From contig NW_020194558.1 in NCBI RefSeq assembly GCF_002865645.1, positions 248,001 to 312,000 on the forward strand: a stretch of DNA of 64,000 bases, written 5' to 3'. Below the pieces are notes generated by a model. That model was not told the origin of the DNA. It saw nothing but the letters and a program-made list of their open reading frames with translations, and did no database searches. This DNA is from Hyaloscypha bicolor E (lineage: Eukaryota > Ascomycota > Leotiomycetes > Helotiales > Hyaloscyphaceae). Shown piece by piece: positions 1 to 10,139 of this stretch. The position numbers were made by a program, and so were the translations under genes. Each line of letters opens with the position of its first letter. The first letter of the stretch is position 1.

Positions 1-453
1 GTAGGTCTGTAAAGACCTACTATTGCAAATATGTACAGTTTGCGTTTTTCTAGAGATGTCTGCTTGTACTTCTAAGATGGCGAATAACGGTCCTTTATAG
101 GAAAGCCCTAGAATATAAATACTCTAACATAATTACCTAACTAAATACCTGACAAAACACCCCTAATTCTGAGAACATAAATGACAGAATAACAGAAAAG
201 TTAAGAAAAGACACCAGAAACTTTTCGCCCGGTAACTGTGTACGCGATATTACATTAATATATACTAGTATATTATATTATTTAAGGCTGGTACTCTATT
301 ACAGTATTAAGTCTTAAGTTTAGCTTGTAATTACCTTTTTATATAGAGGTTATCAAGTTGATTTTCTTTGTAGTAGTCGGTCGAGAGTGCACGGGCCACG
401 AACCCGCAGTTGGCGTACGCGAAATCTCGTACCGCAGGCCTTATTGCTCCAAA
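1..453. other. No gene seen
   Basis: AT-rich, low-information sequence. Only very short unrelated reading frames occur on both strands and no recognisable protein or RNA signature was found. Confidence 0.5.
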
Positions 454-558
454 TTGCAATACTGTAAGCTGGAGAACTCTTAATTGCAGTAATCTCAGTT
501 GCAGTACTCTCGATTGCAATACTCTAAGTTGCAGTACTATAAGTAGCAGTACTCTCGC
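454..558. repeat. 15-bp minisatellite, 7 units
   Basis: Seven tandem 15-bp units with consensus TTGCAGTACTCTAAG, each differing at a few bases. Because 15 is a multiple of 3, the array stays open in several frames. On the plus strand one frame reads as a five-residue periodic peptide with Leu/Ile every fifth position, and on the minus strand as a Leu/Val-Leu-Gln repeat. It sits inside a short reading frame (410-721) without other protein-like features, so I treat it as DNA repeat rather than proven coding sequence. Confidence 0.8.
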
Positions 559-568
559 TTCGAGGACC

Positions 569-1035
569 ATTACACATTCGCCCTCAGCTGATCTTATGCT
601 CTGTCATTACTGTTTTAGTGTCAAACACCGATATAATTCTGCCTTGCTGGGCCTTGGCCATGCTATCGTCACTGTATACCTCCCCCCTACCCAACCGATC
701 CTTCTCGCGTTACCCTTTTGAGTATTAGCCGCCGATACAGCTCTGCTATACTTAGCAGCATATACATGAATCTCCTCAGAGCATACTGCGCCTTGGATGT
801 CACTGTATGACTCTACCCTACTCAGCTGATCCTTTGCGTGTTTTGGCAACTACTTTGGGGATCAATCGCCGATACAGCTCCTGCTATGCTTGGATTTGTA
901 TAAACATCCCCAAGTTCTACTTGGATATAGTATTGCTATTGATGTAATTCCCCTACTGAGCTGATTATTCTTGACTTTTAGCTGCCACTTTAGGTGTTGA
1001 CCGCCGATGTATAAATCTCCTCTGAGCCGTCGCTG
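569..1035. repeat. Diverged tandem repeat, four copies, about 105-135 bp
   Basis: Four degenerate direct copies share the blocks CCCTACTCAGCTGATC and CGCCGATACAGCTC. The first block recurs near 581, 685, 816 and 951, giving periods of 104, 131 and 135 bp. Copies are diverged by both indels and substitutions, so this is an old duplication. No function is evident. Confidence 0.7.
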
Positions 1036-1711
1036 TTGCATGATATCACGACGGCTAATAGGCATAGTAACTAGCTGGTTATCTTTGATTAACATATTAT
1101 CTTTTATAGAAAGTATTTGTAGTATCTAAGTTATAGTATCTAAGTTAAAGAAAAGTGAAGATATATTCTAAATTGGACTGATCTGAGGGGGATTTAATGG
1201 GCATTTTAAGCGAGGCCTCGCTTTCGACTGGTTTACTCTTGGCTAAATAAGTTAACCTGACTAGGTCATGTAGGATTGTGTTAAGGGAGCCTAAATCGGT
1301 TCCTCGAGACCATTGATAAATCTGGCAGGGGGGCGAGAACGGACACCGTTATAATATTTTAATAGGTTCAGAGAGGTGGCTATGTTATTTGGAACCCGGG
1401 TCTACATAATTCCAGATATAAATAACATGGAAACTGTAGCCGATTTAAGGGGACCGGAAGAGGTCCCGCCTGAGCGAAATCCAGCTGACTCATTAGCCGG
1501 CTCAGGACTCAGGGCTCGGCTCAGGTTAGAGCAGCGACTGCTCAGGTTCAAGGACGGAAGCGGATTCTGGTGGGCAAAGGTGTCGTCTGTGATTATATCG
1601 GTAATTCTGACGAAATTAGTGAATTTGTAGTCAAATTAGGAAATCTGCAGAATGGTCGATATGCTATAGCACATCCCACCTCGCAATCTTGTACACATCA
1701 TTATCCGACTC
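1036..1711. other. No gene seen
   Basis: Short reading frames only. Part of it (about 1207-1300) resembles sequence near 39370-39460, reported as a possible dispersed repeat. Confidence 0.5.
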
Positions 1712-2827
1712 TTGCTCTACGAATACAAGGATCCATGGGGGATTTGCAGATATCATTTGGATCGCATTCTGCAGCCACAATCTCGCAATCCAATGCAATT
1801 CCTAACGCTCAAAGCTGCACAGCCACCAACCCTTTGCGAATGCAAGAAGGAAGTCTCAGTCGCAGACGCATGGGAAAGAGGCAAGAGACATTCAGAGCCG
1901 GGCAGCGAATCTGAGCTGGAACTAGGCTTATCTGAAGACAGGATAGGATCGATGGCTTACCTTCGAAGTGTGCTTTCCTACCACCGCCAGTGGCAAAAGC
2001 CTGATGCATTGTTGTCACCCACCCTTAGCAGCATTTCCTTGAAGATTCTTTTGTGTATCACGGACTACCTTCCTCCAAAGTCAGCCGTGGCCTTCTCTCT
2101 TTCCTGCTCGTACCTCAAACGTTTACTTAGCCCCCGGCAATTCTAGAAGTTAGCCTCTTCGGCCGAACACAAACTCGTGCTGCTAAACCTTTAGCTATCA
2201 ATCTACCTAATTGCACTGTGTGCGTTCCTTGCAGATGACTACATAAAATGGAGAACTCGCAAAGATATAACAGCGCTACTTACAGTGTTGGCAGCACGAT
2301 CCGTCAGTACAACTCTTTACGCCTTCCAGCATGTGTGACTAAGGACCGAAATGACGACACTAGCCGTATAACTGACTTATTCGGTGCAACCGCTTTCAAA
2401 ATGGCCATCAAAAGACATCATCAACAACCCGGTTATACAAGGCTATTATCGATAATATCTAACCAAGTAGCGCAGACCGTGGAACATGGAGCCTATGTGC
2501 GGCAATCCAGAGGAGAATGCCGTGTTATTCGTGGGCATTTGATGCATCGCCTATGGAATGTATGCATCTCGTGCAAATGCTTGAATAGCATATCTTTGGT
2601 GGACGATCTGTATCCTGAGATAATATGTCCAGACATCAAGTTCAGAAGAAGCATGCTTGAAAACAGATCTGGGATAAGGAGTTGTCGAGAATGCCCCAAA
2701 GAATACAGTATTGACTTCAATAACTACAACAGCCTTTGGGGGGGTAATGTTCTTCACGGGATGGAAGGACTTAGAGCCTGACCAGAGAATGAGGTGCGGA
2801 AACAGCATCTCCCATCGAGAATCTTAG
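1712..2827 (+). pseudogene. F-box protein pseudogene
   Basis: Remnant of a fungal F-box protein, the substrate adaptor of SCF ubiquitin ligases. The F-box-like core (Leu-rich segment followed by a DYLPP motif and an SLSCSYLKRL-like end) is encoded around 2018-2130. A downstream region with Cys pairs and a CRECPKEYSID block near the C-terminus is typical of this family. The frame is broken at least four times: TAG at 2144-2146, a frame change near 2190, TGA at 2236-2238 just before a conserved LHKMEN-like stretch, and a 1-nt shift at a seven-G run (2738-2744), after which a GWKDLE-like tail continues to a TAG at 2825-2827. The TGA fits a CGA-to-TGA change. The true 5' limit is uncertain; 1712 is only the start of the open frame. 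Family assignment is from remembered motif patterns. Confidence 0.7.
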
Positions 2828-3224
2828 ACTTCGTTCTATCTTCTATTCTGAGTGAGTTTTCAGCTCAGACTTCAATGGGTGCCCAGACTCAAGTTGAGCT
2901 CAAAACCGGTAAACGGCAACGACTTCAAGTTCGATTCATGGCTAACCCCGAAGAACAAATCTGAGCTGCTCTAATTTTAGAAGCAATTCGTTGCTTGGCA
3001 ACGATGAATTGTTCTTTGAAGGTCTTCAAGCCCACAGGCCATGTAACATACATCGTGGAATAGATTGAAACCGAAAATGTTTTAGATTATGGGGTTCCTG
3101 CAGTTATTAGGCTTGGAAGGCCATCATTTTCAATGAGGGACTGAAGATAAGACTGTTGGGAGTTATGTTGTCTTGCGGCCTTGAGACACTGCTAAGGTCA
3201 ACCGCAATTCAATTATTCAATCTT
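2828..3224. other. No gene seen
   Basis: Intergenic sequence between two pseudogenes. A few short open stretches on the minus strand are not recognisable. Confidence 0.45.
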
Positions 3225-3449
3225 TTATCGAACTAGATTGCTGTTGTCTTTGTCCTTGGTTTTGGCGTGACATTTCGCCCCTTTCTCGTACCCTTTCTTG
3301 TTTGCTCCACAGTGTCTCACAATGTCCTGGAACTTAGCTTCGTCCTCACCACACCTATGAGATGGAATAGCGTACCTCTGGATCCTGTCGTCCGGGAAGT
3401 TCTCTGTCTCAAAATATCCCACCTCAGACTTGAGTTTGGGCCGTCACAT
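3225..3449 (-). pseudogene. HET-domain N-terminal fragment, broken
   Basis: Minus-strand fragment of about 70 codons matching the start of a HET (heterokaryon incompatibility) domain. It has an acidic F-DD-I-Q-YAI-SH-GEDE pattern followed by FQDI and KKGYEK, which is the usual order in these proteins. A possible ATG at 3449-3447 is followed at once by TGA (3446-3444), where family members usually have a basic residue, so a CGA-to-TGA change is likely. Trp in the SHTWG-type motif is replaced by Cys. The frame stops at 3225, before the second conserved HET motif, so at most a third of the domain remains. It is certainly non-functional as a HET protein; assignment is moderately sure. Confidence 0.55.
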
Positions 3450-3843
3450 GCCCCGAATGCTCTACTGCAGGGCTTGGAGGCGGGTAGCAAGACGACAGAA
3501 GCTTCGGTACGTCTTGCTAGTTGAGAAACTTCGTAATTGGGGTAGGAAACAAGGTCTACTAAAGAAAAAAATTAAATTCGGAGTCAGAGTTGGTCCGTCG
3601 GCTCGATCACAGGGAACATTTTTGGATACAGTGTCGGTGGTCTAAACTGGACGAAACGAAATCAATGCATTCGGAATTCTAGGAATTAAGAGATCTAAGC
3701 CCCAACGGAGGAAGAGCTTTCTGTCTTATAAAAGCTTTGGAAAAGAAACTGGGACAGATCAAGTGTAGACATCGTTCTGCTTTCAACTCGCCCCCCCCCC
3801 CCCCCCCAACGCCATTGGATTTTCAGCATGAATCTGGCGGTCA
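3450..3843. other. No gene seen; 3' flank of the monooxygenase
   Basis: Contains only short frames and a 17-C homopolymer at 3791-3807, which lies 36 bp past the monooxygenase stop codon and would fall in its 3' UTR. Confidence 0.5.
3791..3807. repeat. Poly-C run (17 C)
   Basis: Uninterrupted run of 17 cytosines; the exact length in the genome is uncertain because such runs are error-prone in sequencing. Confidence 0.9.
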
Positions 3844-5787
3844 CTAAGCCGCAGCCTTGATATCTAAGCCTCTTAAACCGCCGTCACTCCTCCATTTGTC
3901 TAACACCTCCACGTAATGATTGATGCCTCTTCCCCAAACCTGGCCCCTCATCATCTTCGCTTGTACCTCTGGACCTTTACTAAGCAACTTATCAAGCTCG
4001 CCTTCTAAGTTCAAGTAATTGGGCGTGCAGCCCCCCATACCGCTCATACCCAGTGCTACCGAAGCAACTTGGTCACCCCAGTCATCCTGCGCCGCCTGCG
4101 TCGATTCGATGATGGCACCGGCAGTGCCTGCCTTGCGCTGCCCTTCCATGATCACATACCCAATGTGCTTGGCGAAAGTATCCATACTCATGATTTGATT
4201 GGCGGTGAGACTGGCTTGTGAGGCGCCTGCGAAGAACAAGTTCGGGAAGCCAGCGCGACAAAGACCATGTAGCGTGCTGATTTCCTCCTGATATGCGGCG
4301 TCCATATCAAGGCTGTCCTTGCCGGTGATGGTGATACCAAAGCGGAAGGCAGGACTCATGTTGGTGGACCCTCCAAGTACCTTATACCCGGTGCCAAGAA
4401 TCAGTAGGTCAAGCTCGTATTCGACGCCATTGACTACCACGCCCTTTTCTGTGAATCGGTCGACGCCATGTCCATTAGTGTCGACGAGGGTGACGTTGGG
4501 TTTATTGAAAGCAGGGAGGAAATCATCATGGAAACATGGGCGCTTGCACCACGTGGGATACCAGTGCTTGAGATTTTGCGCCGTCTCCTTGTCCTTGACA
4601 ATCTCATCAACGCGTTTGCGAACACGTTCGGCTCGTGGTATGTCGTCTACATGAAGCCTCTCAACATATTCGGAAACCTGATCCGGAGTGACAATACTGT
4701 CGTATCCCCATGCTGTACAGTACGATGGGTTCCCCATAACCCAGCTATCAGAGACCATATTCACGGCAGGCTGCGGTTGCGTCCGATGCAGGATCTCGGC
4801 AAAGTTGACATTGCGATTCCACCACCAGCCTTTCTTGCCCGTGATCTTCTTCCATTCTTCGGGGTCCGTTTCGCGTTGGTTGCGCACGTCAATGGATGAT
4901 GGTGTTCGTTGAACGACAAAGAGCTGCTTCACATATTTTGCAAGCTCTGGAATCGCCTGTACAGCCGTTGCTCCAGTGCCAATGATGCCGACAGTCTTGT
5001 CCTTGAGCTTGGTCAATTCTGGCTTCACTTCACCGTCGGATCCACCCGTGTATCCGTAGTCCCACCGCGAAGTGTGGAAAATGTGACCCTTGAAAGTATC
5101 AAAGCCTTCCACGACAGGGATTTTAGGGCGCGTGGCCTGCCCGCCAGCTAGGAGGACGTATTTGACGTGTAATTCAAGATCAAGATCTTGCTTGCCTCCT
5201 GCAAACTGGGTCTTGACAACCCATTCGTTTTTTCCGGCGTCCCAGTTCATTTGCTTGGCCTGCTGCCTGAATATCGTTCGGCCTCTCAGGTTCCATTGGT
5301 CTGCGATCCTGTTTGCCTGTCCTCGTAGCTCGGGGCCGTAGGAGTATTTATGTTTAGGCATATATCCGGTCTCCTCCAACAACGGCATATAGATGTAGCT
5401 CTCTACATCGCACATAAGACCTGGGTAGCGGTTCCAGTACCACACTCCCCCATAGCCTCCGGCGGAATCAATAATGACTAACTCTTCCAGTTTCGCGCCC
5501 GCATCAAGGAGACGCACAGCGAAGAGGAGCCCGCTGTACCCGGCACCGATAACCAGGTACTTGATTGGGTTGGAAATGTTGATGGTCACAGGCACAGAGG
5601 TGTGCTCGCCAGGGCTAACCCACGGGTCATCTTGGAGATGCTTGAACTTTTCCGACGTCGTCAGGTCGATGAATTGGGCTTCGCCTTGAGGGCGCTCTTT
5701 CAAGCGCTTATCACGTTCAGTGTTGTACCTGGCTTCGATGTCTGCAACTGCAGAGGCAGATATCCCGTCAACATCGAGCTTCGCCAT
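3844..5787 (-). CDS. Baeyer-Villiger monooxygenase (flavin-binding)
   Basis: Single-exon gene for a 647-residue class I flavoprotein monooxygenase. This family uses FAD, NADPH and O2 to turn ketones into esters or lactones. Visible motifs are the FAD Rossmann GxGxxG at residues 81-86 (IGAGYSG), the GGxWxxNxYPGxxCD block at about 113-127, the BVMO fingerprint FxGxxxHTxxWD at 232-243, and the NADPH Rossmann GTGATA at 270-275. Length fits the 600-660 residues usual for phenylacetone/steroid-type fungal BVMOs. No signal peptide is seen, so it is probably cytosolic. The ATG at 5787 starts a frame uninterrupted to the TAG. The substrate cannot be told from sequence, and no neighbouring gene forms an obvious pathway with it. 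An inverted-repeat element begins only 98 bp upstream and may affect its promoter. Confidence 0.93.
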   Translation of the reverse strand: MAKLDVDGISASAVADIEARYNTERDKRLKERPQGEAQFIDLTTSEKFKHLQDDPWVSPGEHTSVPVTINISNPIKYLVIGAGYSGLLFAVRLLDAGAKLEELVIIDSAGGYGGVWYWNRYPGLMCDVESYIYMPLLEETGYMPKHKYSYGPELRGQANRIADQWNLRGRTIFRQQAKQMNWDAGKNEWVVKTQFAGGKQDLDLELHVKYVLLAGGQATRPKIPVVEGFDTFKGHIFHTSRWDYGYTGGSDGEVKPELTKLKDKTVGIIGTGATAVQAIPELAKYVKQLFVVQRTPSSIDVRNQRETDPEEWKKITGKKGWWWNRNVNFAEILHRTQPQPAVNMVSDSWVMGNPSYCTAWGYDSIVTPDQVSEYVERLHVDDIPRAERVRKRVDEIVKDKETAQNLKHWYPTWCKRPCFHDDFLPAFNKPNVTLVDTNGHGVDRFTEKGVVVNGVEYELDLLILGTGYKVLGGSTNMSPAFRFGITITGKDSLDMDAAYQEEISTLHGLCRAGFPNLFFAGASQASLTANQIMSMDTFAKHIGYVIMEGQRKAGTAGAIIESTQAAQDDWGDQVASVALGMSGMGGCTPNYLNLEGELDKLLSKGPEVQAKMMRGQVWGRGINHYVEVLDKWRSDGGLRGLDIKAAA

Positions 5788-5884
5788 GGTGGTCCGAGGG
5801 ATAATTCAGTGCGAATATTGAAGCGGGGAAATGGGAAGTGGGAGGAGAACAAGAACTGTATTGCTGGCAGTGAGCTAGTTAATA

Positions 5885-6253
5885 GTCGGACTTAACGTCA
5901 CGACTAAAGGGGCCCCACCCTTTAGGTCGGGTGGGTGGGGGGGGGGGGGGGGGGGAAGCGAGATGGCCCGCGCCAAAACGCGTAGATTTTTAATTTATAT
6001 AAAACACTCGTAATAAAAATTAATTAATTTATATATTACTAGCCCCAAAAATTTGTTCAATTTAACTGCAATGGCTTGCCTAAGCAACTTACCCAAATAC
6101 ACACTTTTGCGCGATATACTAGAGAAGAATAAGCTTTATAAGGCCATCTAGTTCTTAAAAAAGAACTCAGGAGAGTAATTTTGGTTTGGCGCGGGCCAAC
6201 TCGCTTTCCCCGACTAAAGGATGGGCCCCTTTAGTCGTGACGTTAAGTCCGAC
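5885..6253. mobile_element. MITE-like element with long terminal inverted repeats
   Basis: A 369-bp element whose ends are inverted copies: GTCGGACTTAACGTCACGAC at 5885 and its complement ending at 6253. The arms extend about 70-90 bp, through a shared GGCCCGCGCCAAA block. The interior is AT-rich and has no transposase frame, so this is non-autonomous. It is flanked by TA on the left and CA on the right, compatible with a decayed TA duplication as in Tc1/mariner-type elements, but this is not proven. The left arm has an expanded G tract that is absent from the right arm. Confidence 0.8.
5937..5955. repeat. Poly-G run (19 G) inside the left terminal repeat
   Basis: Preceded by GGGTGGGT, giving a G-rich tract able in principle to form a G-quadruplex. 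The matching position in the right arm has only four G, so the run expanded after the element formed, or is an assembly artefact. Confidence 0.85.
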
Positions 6254-6900
6254 CATTACAAATCCACCACAGAAACCTGGACCCCAATAGGTCCACGCTG
6301 GTTGCCCCGTGGGGAGATCTACCCCGCGTCTAGGCCGCTTGTGGGTTAACGAGCCTGCGAACATAAGTCCGTGTTTTAGGCAATGTTCTCGGGCTACAAA
6401 ACCAAAGTTGCCCACTTCACTTCACAGTTTCTTGACAGCTACAGATTAAAACCTTGTATAAATCAAGCACACACGATGAAAAGGGGTAGATTGAATTTAG
6501 AATGCCTTTAAACCTAATTCTAAAGATAAAATAAAAGCGTCCAAAACAGTTATCCCTTCGTCTGGCGAGACATAGTCCACGCTAGCAAGGGGGTATTCCG
6601 GGACTAAACCAGGGGGTCCCGCACGGCTCACCTAGCATAATATTATGTACCTTTGCATACAAATTTATTAGTAAGGTACATCGCGTGGATGAAATCACCA
6701 CCAGCACGTTCAATAATGCCCCTCCAGTATGCGCTCATGCAGACAGCTAGTAGCAATGAACTATTCTTCCAGCCCACCCCCAGAGCCAGAAAAGCTAAAA
6801 AAGGGCTAATTCCTTGAGAATATACTCCTCCAACTTGAACCAATTACGAACGTTTCCTATAAGCCCTTCTAACCCGAATCTAAATAGCTAGTAAAAGCGA
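6254..6900. other. No gene seen
   Basis: Mixed-composition intergenic sequence. Short frames on the minus strand (6167-6415, 6643-6843) lack any recognisable domain. Confidence 0.5.
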
Positions 6901-7860
6901 TTTTACTTCCTGATTTTATACGAAAATTATGTCTGTTTAATTACTTTAGCCTATTCTTTACTCCTGAGCTTTTTTAGGCAATTACTATAAATACTAGTTA
7001 ATATACAAGCTTATAGAGATTATATAATATAAAGAAATAAGTATAAGAATAATTAGATTTGCTTATTAAGAAGCTATATATAAAAGAGTTTATATTAAGC
7101 CTTAAAGCAATATATATTAAAATATAAACTTTAATAAAAGTCTTATATATTAAATATTATTATTATATTTCTTGCTTTAAAAGTAATAAATAAAAGAGAT
7201 ATTATTATTTAAATAATAAGCTTAAATATTTTATTTTATTTATATAAGCCTTTTTAATAATATTGCTTTTTTTCTAATATAAGTATTAATAAACTTATAA
7301 TATAATATTTTAGTAAATATTTTTCTTTTTCTTTTTCTCTTATTTTATTATTTTACTAATTAATTTAGATTTATATATATAAAATACTTAAGAAATTTAT
7401 TAAATAAAAATATAAAATCTATAAACTTATTAATTATAAATATATATATAATTAAATATAAAGCTTATAAAAAAACTTTAAAAAAATAATTATTTATTTG
7501 ATTCTTATAAATACTAGTACTTTCTTTTTTATATTATTATTTTATAATATATTTTAATAATTAATTAATTTCTATATTCTTATTTTTAGAATTAAAAGTT
7601 TATAAATTTAATATAATAAATATTATTTTTACTAAAATTATTAGTAATTAAAAATCGGTTTATTATAAAGCTAAAATAAAATACTTTACTTATAATAATA
7701 ATTTAAAATATGTTTTATTTAGCTTAATAAAATAATAGTATTATTTTAGCTTTAAATAATATTTATAAATAAGTAAATTATATAAGATGTTTTTAGTAAT
7801 TTACTAATAAAAAAGCTTCAAATTTCTAGTTTTATTAATAATTATAATTAATATATAAAA
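6901..7860. other. AT-rich, RIP-like block
   Basis: Very low GC with almost no CpA, many in-frame stops in all frames and no long frame. This is typical of a repeated element destroyed by RIP, but no protein motif could be recovered to say which element. It abuts the truncated 5' side of the next gene. Confidence 0.7.
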
Positions 7861-7968
7861 GAATTATATAAGAATTATAAAATTTTCACTTCTACTGGCC
7901 CAACTGGACTGGAGACCCACGCTCACGTTCAAAGATTGAATTTTCCATCGGTAATTAAAGGAACCGTG

Positions 7969-9098
7969 ATGCCCCTTTCGACTAACGTGGAAGAGAGCGA
8001 GCTTTCGGAGGATGCTGGTCCGGTCGAATATTCAATGTACGCAAGTCCACAATCTACTCCTGTTCCCTCCTCCGGTGGCTCTAACAAATTTTTGATCTTC
8101 TACAAGCTCTTACTCAGTCCTTGTGGCAACTTTTTGCTTGTTGTCCAGCCAGGTATAGATCCTATAGACAAACATTGGAGCTTTGACGTCTTCCAAGACC
8201 TCGCATACTATAGTCGTCCTGCCCGGCCTTGCTTCCAGTGGATTGCTGGCCAAGAGGCTCCTGCTCTTCCGCGCAAACACTACACTCATCACAGCCATTC
8301 TCAGCATACAGACTTTACTGTAAAGAATATGGAGGAGAATGGTGGAATCAGTACCCAAGACAAAGATCCAATGGTAAGCTCTAAGTCAAATAATCCTAGT
8401 AAATAGTGAATAACCTATCCCGATAGCCTGACACTTGTGAAAGCCTTGAAAAGGACCGTTTCTTCGAGTTGCCTACAGACGGGCCCTTGGAGAACCCCCC
8501 GGGTGGCCGGAATAATGTTGAGATTGCATTTCATCCATATTTGCCACAGGTTGCATATGCGACAGACGCAACATACTTATGGAACTTTAGTGCCATGAAT
8601 GCCAGCGGGGATAGAGTGAAGAAACAACCTCCTCTCTGCATCCATATCAAACCATTATCACAAATGAGGTACTCCTATTGCGGACAACGAATCCATAGAT
8701 TCGAGAATTTCGAGCGTGCCGGAGCTAAGGAGGGCATTATCGTTGACCTGAGCCAGCTTCAGAGCAGTTCCACTCCAGTTATCCCGGAGCCTGAAGGACA
8801 CGGAATGACCCAGATGCTAGTACTGAACGATACGAGGAGAGGTCTATCCAAATTCGTCATGCCAGAGCAACGAACACCGTCAATACAAACCTCAAACACC
8901 TCGTTCATCACCAGGGACGCAAACGGTATGCCTACGTTATCTACGCTGCAACAATCTTCCGAAGATAACTCTCTGACCTTGCACACTTTTAACACTCGCG
9001 GTCAATCGAAACAAGAGACATTACATGAAGTGGCGCAGCAGATGCTTCTAGAAGACCAAAAACCCCGATCAGAGAGCGAAGAAGAGAAAGAGAGATGA
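7969..9098 (+). CDS. Protein of unknown function, probably 5'-truncated
   Basis: Two exons (7969-8373, 8427-9098) joined by a 53-bp intron (GTAAGC...ATAG) that preserves the frame; 358 residues from the ATG at 7969. The frame is open upstream to 7852, where AT-rich DNA begins, so the original 5' end has probably been lost. Exon 2 begins with an IAFHP-LPQVAYATDATYLWNF-like segment of the kind seen in beta-propeller-like C-termini of large fungal STAND/NACHT proteins. An upstream SPCGNFLLVV segment fits the same pattern. The last 30 residues are charged and Glu/Arg-rich. I do not recognise a named family. It may be an expressed leftover or a decaying gene piece. Confidence 0.55.
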
Positions 9099-9893
9099 GA
9101 AGGAGTAGATGTCCTACCATTGAGGGGTCGTCTTTTTTGATGATGAAACAGTTATTAAGTGTTTATATCACTTTCGACGTACTATCTGAAAGACCGATGT
9201 GGCATAAAGTATAGTTGTAGTGCAGTATCTCGCCTTTAGTTTCAGATTCTCCTCGTTAATTCATTCTCGTCCTTTCCGATCCCAAGACCTTAGAACGAAT
9301 CCCCCTTCTCGTGCCATGTATTATTACACTTAGATCTAGAGACATTTCGTGTGTTCTATCTACGTTATCTTTGATGTGTTAGTGCATAGCAATATGGAAT
9401 AGCGTATGCCATATGGTATAGATTGATATGTGTTACATTGGAGGAATCGCGTCATCGCAAGTGCATGAAAGCCTAGAATCCTGCAATGTAAGCCTGAACC
9501 TTCTAGGAAGATCAGAGTGAAGATATTCATACAAGATCTCAGACCAACCTCTAAGCTTGAGCGGAAGTCGTCCATTCCACCCAAAATGATCAACCTCCAG
9601 TAACCCCTCGCTAAGCGAGTCAACAAAAACAAACCGCAAAAACCTTCAACACGAATCGCATTTATTTTAAAAGAACGAAATTGATTCCAGTAAATGGATT
9701 AAAAAAACAAAAGGCGTTTGCCAGCTTGCACTGACTACATCATCGGCCATTGACATGGGCGACATCCCGCCTCTACCGCAGGTTGTTATCCCCAGGTAGA
9801 AATGTGCCCGCGTAATCCGTAATCGAGTTCACGATCTACCACGCCACATCGAATGGTTGAGGAAAAGTCATTTATTGTGGTAAGATAAAGTCC
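9099..9893. other. No gene seen
   Basis: 3' flank of the previous gene and target region of the large transposon. Frames at 9360-9639 on the minus strand show no recognisable features. Confidence 0.5.
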
Positions 9894-9901
9894 ACTCAGA
9901 A
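9894..9901. repeat. Target-site duplication, left copy
   Basis: ACTCAGAA directly before the left terminal repeat, identical to 17056-17063. Eight bp is the length made by hAT transposases. Confidence 0.85.
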
Positions 9902-9920
9902 CAGTGTGTCAAATGAATAG

Positions 9921-9956
9921 AATAGAATAGAGTAGTGGCCACTACTCTATTCTATT
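9921..9956. repeat. 36-bp perfect palindrome near the left transposon end
   Basis: Two 18-nt arms (AATAGAATAGAGTAGTGG and its exact complement) meet with no loop at GG/CC (9938/9939), only 7 bp inside the 12-bp terminal repeat. Could be a transposase-binding or regulatory site. Confidence 0.9.
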
Positions 9957-10139
9957 TACCGAAATTTACCCACTACTCATATTCTATTCATATTCTAATC
10001 AAGGTATTCATGAATATTCGTAAATACTTTGAGTAGTACGCACGTGATTTTGCACGTAAGCAGCTAGTTATATTAGGTAAAGCTCCCACCCGCTCCCGCT
10101 CTAGCGCCACCTCACTACCCAATTAGGCGACGGCGAGGC

